From Acidobacteriota bacterium (GTDB taxonomy: Bacteria > Acidobacteriota > Vicinamibacteria > Vicinamibacterales > JACQTH01): a stretch of DNA of 51,655 nt. Position 1 is the first letter of the stretch. Each line of letters starts with the position of its first letter. Where the stretch lies: the NCBI GenBank assembly GCA_016178075.1, contig JACOUA010000438.1, positions 1 through 51,655 of the forward strand, read 5' to 3'. Shown piece after piece: positions 47,914 to 51,655 of the stretch. The notes under the pieces were generated by a model. It searched no databases, had not been told where the DNA came from, and was given only the letters and a program-made list of their open reading frames with translations. The position numbers were made by a program, and so were the translations under genes.

Positions 47914-48117
47914 GAATCGGCGCGGCGAGCGCAAGCGATCCGCCTCCGCTCTTCGAGCTTCGGCGGGCAAGGCAGCTTGTACGCCGTAGCCTTGGCGAAG
48001 GCGTATGGCAGGCGGTGGGGGTGGGGCCCCGGGTTGGCTGACCAAGCAGATCGTTGTCACGAATCAGCGCGGCGAGCGTGAGCGAGCCGTGGCAGGCGGT
48101 GGGGGTGGGGCCCCACC
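47914..48117. repeat. Dispersed ~205-bp repeat, copy B
   Basis: Second copy of the element at 20141-20346, in the same orientation, with the same two GCGAGCGTGAGCGA-type units and the same GTGGGGGTGGGGCCCC hairpins. Copy B differs by scattered substitutions and a GGTTGGCTGACCAAGCAGAT segment where copy A has CACGAATTGGCGCACGAAGC. It lies in the 441-bp gene-free gap between ydcH and psd (47840-48280). The flanks 47840-47913 and 48118-48280 show nothing recognisable apart from the expected psd promoter region. Confidence 0.85.
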
Positions 48118-48280
48118 GCAAATTCAAAAAGGTCGAAGGCGAGGCCGCAGTCGAAGGATGCAGGAGCGAGGTCGTGTCTCGGGCAGGGCGGGTGCCCACA
48201 GCCTACCGTATGAGGTGAGAGGCTGGAGCTGATCCGACTCCCGGATGACCCTCGACTGCGGCGCCTTGCATGGTGAGCGA

Positions 48281-48541
48281 TCAGGGCCCGGGGTGCGCCG
48301 CCGTCATGCTCGCGTTCCCGAGGTGCTGGGACCGGCGCACGATGTCCTCCATTCGGTCCTTGAGCTGCAGCTTCCGTTTCTTCAACGTCGTTTCTTCGAT
48401 TTGTTCCGGCTGTGACAGGTAGTGCTTGGCGGACAGTTCGTGCAGGCGCTGGTCGAGCTCTTGATGCCGAGCGGCGAGTTGTCGAAACTCCTCGTCGGTC
48501 TGCAGCAGCAGCTTCCGAACGTCCTGTGAGTCTGCTGTCAT
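48281..48541 (-). CDS. YdcH family (DUF465) small coiled-coil protein
   Basis: 86 residues, almost wholly predicted alpha-helical coiled coil: EEFRQLAARHQELDQRLHEL followed by the family signature ETTLKKRKLQLKDRMEDIVRR. The ATG at 48541 follows AAGGAGG at ideal spacing, so it is chosen over longer open frame. DUF465 proteins are widespread, small and of unknown function. It lies downstream of rimI with a 96-bp gap, possibly co-transcribed with tsaB-rimI. Confidence 0.88.
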   Translation of the reverse strand: MTADSQDVRKLLLQTDEEFRQLAARHQELDQRLHELSAKHYLSQPEQIEETTLKKRKLQLKDRMEDIVRRSQHLGNASMTAAHPGP

Positions 48542-48637
48542 GCTCCGCCTCCTTGGTCGGTGTGCCGGGACATGTCGCACGTCGGCGGGGGACAGATGTG
48601 TCTTCTGCGCGAACCGTAACACAAGGCCTCAGGTGTT

Positions 48638-49123
48638 TCAAGGTCCTTGAGGCTCGAGAAAACGCTCGACGTGCTCGTGCCACAAGATGTACGCGGGTTC
48701 GGCAGGATTGCTGTAGTAGTTCCCGCGGGTGGCGGCAATCTCGAACCCGAGTGCCCGGTAGAGCGCGAGCGCCGCGTCATTCGACACGCGAACGTCGAGC
48801 GTGGCGCGCCTGGCGCCACGCTCGGCCGCTTCGCGGAGCACGTGCCGGAGCATCAGCGTGCCGAGGCCGCGCCGTCTCAGGTCGGGCCGGATGGCAAGCG
48901 TGTTGAGATGAACCTCGCGCACCACGTCCCAGCAGACACAAAAGCCGGCGACCCGCACGCCTGGCGCGCGGATCACATATAGGCGCGCAAGCTGGGGCTG
49001 CCGGAGCTCTCGCGCGAACATGTCACGCGTCCACGGGTTCGTGAACGAGGCCCGATCGATCTCGCTGATCGCGTCCAGGTCGGCCTCGGTTGCCACCTCG
49101 ATTGCGTATTCCGACGCGTTCAT
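48638..49123 (-). CDS. rimI: Ribosomal protein S18-alanine N-acetyltransferase
   Basis: 161-residue GNAT acetyltransferase that acetylates the N-terminus of S18 in E. coli. VHLNTLAIRPDLRRRGLGTLMLRHVLREA contains the acetyl-CoA-binding R-R-G-x-G-x-x-L motif. ATLDVRVSNDAALALYRALGFEI is the conserved C-terminal GNAT signature, and the following RGNYYSNPAEPAYILWHE is RimI-like. The ATGA overlap with tsaB fixes the start and the pairing. The tsaB-rimI pairing is common across bacteria. Confidence 0.93.
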   Translation of the reverse strand: MNASEYAIEVATEADLDAISEIDRASFTNPWTRDMFARELRQPQLARLYVIRAPGVRVAGFCVCWDVVREVHLNTLAIRPDLRRRGLGTLMLRHVLREAAERGARRATLDVRVSNDAALALYRALGFEIAATRGNYYSNPAEPAYILWHEHVERFLEPQGP

Positions 49124-49872
49124 GGGGTGCTCTTTGGTCGATCGCGCGCGATCTCGGCATCCGGTCGGCGAACGTAGACCGGCCTCACGGCGTGCGGGGC
49201 GACCGCCTCGCCGGCCACAGCGCGTCGGGCCGCAATCTCCGCAAGCACGGCCGCCAGCGCGGGGGCGGCGGCGGTGATCAGCGCCTGTCGGGCGAAATGC
49301 CCGCCGATGATGTCCCGATAGCGCAGGGCGCCCTCACCGATGAACCCTATCGGCCGATCCCCCGCCAATTGACGCCAGCGATCGAGCGTTCGGACCGGCC
49401 GATCCACCGCAGGGCCTTCCAGGCTCGTCAACTGGCCCTCATCCGGCACGGCCGCCTGCCGATCGGCCGTCACCTCGAACAGCTGCGAGAAGACCTCATC
49501 GCGCAACGCGTCCATCCAGGCGCCAATAAGGAGTCGACCCGGGGCGGGCCCGCTCGCCCGGACGCCGGCCAGGCCCAGCGCATCGAGCGTCGACACGGCG
49601 ACCACGGGCCGACTGCTCGCAAAGGCCAGTCCCTGAATCGTGGCGATCCCCACCCGGAGCCCGGTGAACGACCCGGGACCGGCCGCGACGGCGTACAGGT
49701 CGACGTCGGAGAGCTCCAGATGCTGCGAGCCCAACAGCTCGAGCAGCTCGCGCGGCAGCCGCTGCCCGTGGGTCCGAGCCGGATCGCCGACCCGCTCCTC
49801 GAGCGTGCGGCCGTCACGCCAGAGCGCCGCGCTTCCCGCGCGCGTCGTCGTGTCGAGGCTCAGAACGAGCAT
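49120..49872 (-). CDS. tsaB: tRNA threonylcarbamoyladenosine biosynthesis protein TsaB
   Basis: 250-residue ASKHA-fold partner of TsaD in forming t6A37 on tRNA. The start MLVLSLDTTTRAGSAALWRD at ATG 49872 is the family start. SDVDLYAVAAGPGSFTGLRVGIATIQGLAFA is the TsaB signature. The C-terminal part binds TsaD and is Ala-rich and less conserved. Its leader is formed by one arm of the palindrome at 49886-50044; no Shine-Dalgarno sequence is visible. Upstream open frame is antisense to the palindrome and is rejected. Confidence 0.95.
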   Translation of the reverse strand: MLVLSLDTTTRAGSAALWRDGRTLEERVGDPARTHGQRLPRELLELLGSQHLELSDVDLYAVAAGPGSFTGLRVGIATIQGLAFASSRPVVAVSTLDALGLAGVRASGPAPGRLLIGAWMDALRDEVFSQLFEVTADRQAAVPDEGQLTSLEGPAVDRPVRTLDRWRQLAGDRPIGFIGEGALRYRDIIGGHFARQALITAAAPALAAVLAEIAARRAVAGEAVAPHAVRPVYVRRPDAEIARDRPKSTP

Positions 49873-49885
49873 GCGGTATTCTTTA

Positions 49886-50044
49886 AGGGCCCGGAAAGGA
49901 ATAAAGGTGCCATCTTGGGCGTCGAGGCGCCCGCCCGGCAAGGCGCGAGAAGCGCGCATACCGGGTGTATGTAAGTGACGAGCAACGCAGCCCGGCGGGA
50001 TGCATCGGCGTCCAAGATGGCACCTTTATTCCTTTCCGGGCCCT
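49886..50044. repeat. 159-bp palindrome with perfect 33-bp arms between tsaB and mutS
   Basis: Arms 49886-49918 and 50012-50044 are perfect 33-bp reverse complements (starting AGGGCCCGGAAAGGAATAAA and ending CCAAGATGG on the inner side). Imperfect pairing continues inwards for about 20 bp (CGTCGAGGCGCCCG against CGCCGATGCATCCCG). The element fills nearly all of the 178-bp divergent gap, so each gene has the same 33 bases 13 bp (tsaB) or 6 bp (mutS) ahead of its start codon. It could be a MITE, a shared bidirectional regulatory element, or both. Confidence 0.9.
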
Positions 50045-50050
50045 AACCTC

Positions 50051-51655
50051 GTGACGGATCAGGATTCCCTCTCGCCGCCTCGCGCGCCGCTGGACGATCC
50101 GCAGGCCACGCCGGCCATGCGGCAGTATCTCGACGCCAAGCGACGGTATCGCGATGCCCTCGTGTTCTTCCGGATGGGCGATTTTTACGAGATGTTCTAT
50201 GAGGATGCGCTCGTCGGATCCCGAGCGCTCGATCTGACACTCACCTCCCGATCGAAGGACACCGCGGGCGGCGCGATTCCGATGTGCGGGGTACCGTATC
50301 ACGCGGTCGACGCCTACCTCGCACGGCTGATCAAAAAAGGATTTCGCGTCGCGATTTGCGATCAGGTGGAGGATCCGCGTAAGGCGAAGGGGTTGGTCCG
50401 GCGCGAGGTCGTCCGGCTGGTCTCTCCGGGGACCTTCACCGAATCGAGCTACCTCGACGCGCGGGAACCGGCCTTCATCATGGCCGTGGTGACCTCGTCT
50501 TCTCCCCCGACTTCCGCGGCGGTCGGCCGCGGCCAGGACAGCCCGAGCATCGGTGTGGCCCTGATGGATCTGTCGACGGGCGAGTTTTCGACGAGCGAGT
50601 TCGACGGGCCGTCGGCGGCCGCGGCGCTCGCCGACGAGCTCCTGGTGCTTCGCCCACGGGAGATCCTCCTGCCATCGGATCTCGATCGCGCCTGGCTTCT
50701 GCCCGACGCTGCCTCCGCGGGCATCACGTTCACGCAGGCCGAGCCCTGGACGTTCGAGCTGGAGTTCGCGAGGCGGCGCCTCCTGGATCAGCTCCGGGCC
50801 GGCGGCCTCGAGGGCTTCGGGCTCGCCGACCATCCTCACGCGTCGCGCGCCGCCGGGGCCCTCGTCCACCACCTGCGGGAGACGCAGCGCGTCGATCTGG
50901 CCCATGTCCGCGCCGTGACGTTCCGCCGGCCCTCCGATTGTCTGCTGCTCGACCCCGTGACGTTGAAGCACCTCGAGGTGCTTCAGTCGCTCGACGGGCA
51001 GCACGCGGCGTCGCTCATCGGCGTGCTTGATCGGACGGTGACGGCGATGGGGGGACGGCTCGTGCGCGCCTGGCTCCTCAAGCCGCTCCTGTCGGTCGAC
51101 CGCGTTCGCGATCGGCTGGACACCGTTGAGGAGTTCGGGTTTCGCGCCACCGATCGCGGCAGGCTGCGCGACCTGCTCTCGGCGGTGCACGATGTGGAGC
51201 GGCTCGTGTCCCGCGCGGTGCTGGGCCAGGCCGGTCCGCGGGATCTCGTCGCGCTCAGGCTGTCGCTCGCCGCCATTCGTTCGATTCGTTCGCTGCTCGC
51301 GCCGTTCGAGGCGCCGCTCGTTCGGAGCCTCGTCGCCGCGCTCGACGACCATGGAGCACTGCGCGACCAGCTGGCTCGCACGCTCATCGATCAGCCCCCA
51401 GCCCTGGCGCGGGAGGGCGGCTTCATCCGTGACGGCGTGGACCAGGAGATCGACTCGCTGCGCAACATCAGCCGCTCGGGCCGGCACGTCATCGCAGAGC
51501 TCGAGACCCGCGAGCGGGAGCGCACCGGGATCAGCTCGCTGAAAGTGCGCTATAACCGCGTCTTCGGGCACTACATCGAAGTCTCGAAGTCGAACCTGCA
51601 CGCGGTGCCCCGAGACTATCACCGGAAGCAGACCATTGCGGGCGGCGAGCGCTTC
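50051..51655 (+). CDS. mutS: DNA mismatch repair protein MutS, N-terminal part
   Basis: 535 codons from GTG 50051 to the window end, open. The N-terminal mismatch-binding domain has DALVFFRMGDFYEMFYEDA with the mismatch-reading Phe-x-Glu (Phe45, Glu47), then DLTLTSRSKD and PMCGVPYHAVDAYLARLIKKGFRVAICDQVEDP. The connector and core (MutS II, III) follow with PSDCLLLDPVTLKHLEV and GGRLVRAWLLKPL, and the clamp starts at YNRVFGHYIEVSKSN. The ATPase/HTH domains lie outside the window. No Shine-Dalgarno is visible before the GTG, where the palindrome ends. Confidence 0.96.
   Translation, partial: MTDQDSLSPPRAPLDDPQATPAMRQYLDAKRRYRDALVFFRMGDFYEMFYEDALVGSRALDLTLTSRSKDTAGGAIPMCGVPYHAVDAYLARLIKKGFRVAICDQVEDPRKAKGLVRREVVRLVSPGTFTESSYLDAREPAFIMAVVTSSSPPTSAAVGRGQDSPSIGVALMDLSTGEFSTSEFDGPSAAAALADELLVLRPREILLPSDLDRAWLLPDAASAGITFTQAEPWTFELEFARRRLLDQLRAGGLEGFGLADHPHASRAAGALVHHLRETQRVDLAHVRAVTFRRPSDCLLLDPVTLKHLEVLQSLDGQHAASLIGVLDRTVTAMGGRLVRAWLLKPLLSVDRVRDRLDTVEEFGFRATDRGRLRDLLSAVHDVERLVSRAVLGQAGPRDLVALRLSLAAIRSIRSLLAPFEAPLVRSLVAALDDHGALRDQLARTLIDQPPALAREGGFIRDGVDQEIDSLRNISRSGRHVIAELETRERERTGISSLKVRYNRVFGHYIEVSKSNLHAVPRDYHRKQTIAGGERF

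Noticed and set aside
49883-51622. 579-codon open frame on the minus strand
   Set aside because: Antisense to mutS, which carries all expected N-terminal motifs.

Overview
This 51.7 kb window is chromosomal DNA of a very GC-rich, Gram-negative (diderm) bacterium. The gene set includes an LPS export system (fused LptF-LptG, fused LptC-LptA, LptB), a complete Tol-Pal envelope operon, sigma-54 next to an HprK/HPr/EI/EIIA-Man regulatory PTS, and phosphatidylserine synthase/decarboxylase. Together with the base composition and the many short intergenic palindromes this suggests Acidobacteriota, probably the Vicinamibacteria (former subgroup 6). That placement is inference; there is no rRNA gene here to confirm it. 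The window is almost entirely housekeeping, densely packed, with many 1-4 bp ATGA/GTGA stop-start overlaps. I see no prophage, insertion sequence, CRISPR array, tRNA or rRNA.

Layout. (1) 1-3741: a probable N-acetylmuramate/amino-sugar salvage cluster: a truncated sodium:solute symporter, a secreted GHL10-family glycosidase, a BadF/NagK-type sugar kinase and MurQ. (2) 3792-7736: XerD-like recombinase, MetK, and a membrane-anchored PHP-domain phosphoesterase. (3) 7720-15918, minus strand: fused LptF-LptG, then an intergenic region with a dif-like 28-mer, then parAB, and a recN-miaB-bifunctional nuclease operon. (4) 16034-21828, plus strand: tolQ-tolR-tolA-tolB-pal-cpoB and ssb. (5) 22017-39925, minus strand: a run of 14 co-oriented genes, guaA-dnaE-accA-recJ-lptCA-lptB-rpoN-hpf-hprK-rapZ-EIIA-HPr-EI-cupin. 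This is an expanded form of the lptA-lptB-rpoN-hpf-pts-rapZ-npr order known from Proteobacteria. (6) 40010-47839: a PQQ-propeller lipoprotein-like protein, a multi-pass membrane protein, a 1283-residue NtrY-like histidine kinase, and pssA/psd. (7) 48281-51655: tsaB-rimI-ydcH leftwards and mutS (cut by the window end) rightwards, sharing a 159-bp palindrome as their only intergenic DNA.

How the genes work together: most products serve envelope building (Lpt, Tol-Pal, phospholipids, peptidoglycan recycling), chromosome replication, segregation and repair (DnaE, SSB, RecN, RecJ, MutS, ParAB, XerD, dif candidate) and global regulation by phosphotransfer (HprK/HPr/EI/EIIA, RapZ, sigma-54). The most unusual material is non-coding: a dif-like site beside parB, two copies of a ~205-bp dispersed repeat 28 kb apart, and a set of large palindromes occupying most of the longer intergenic gaps.
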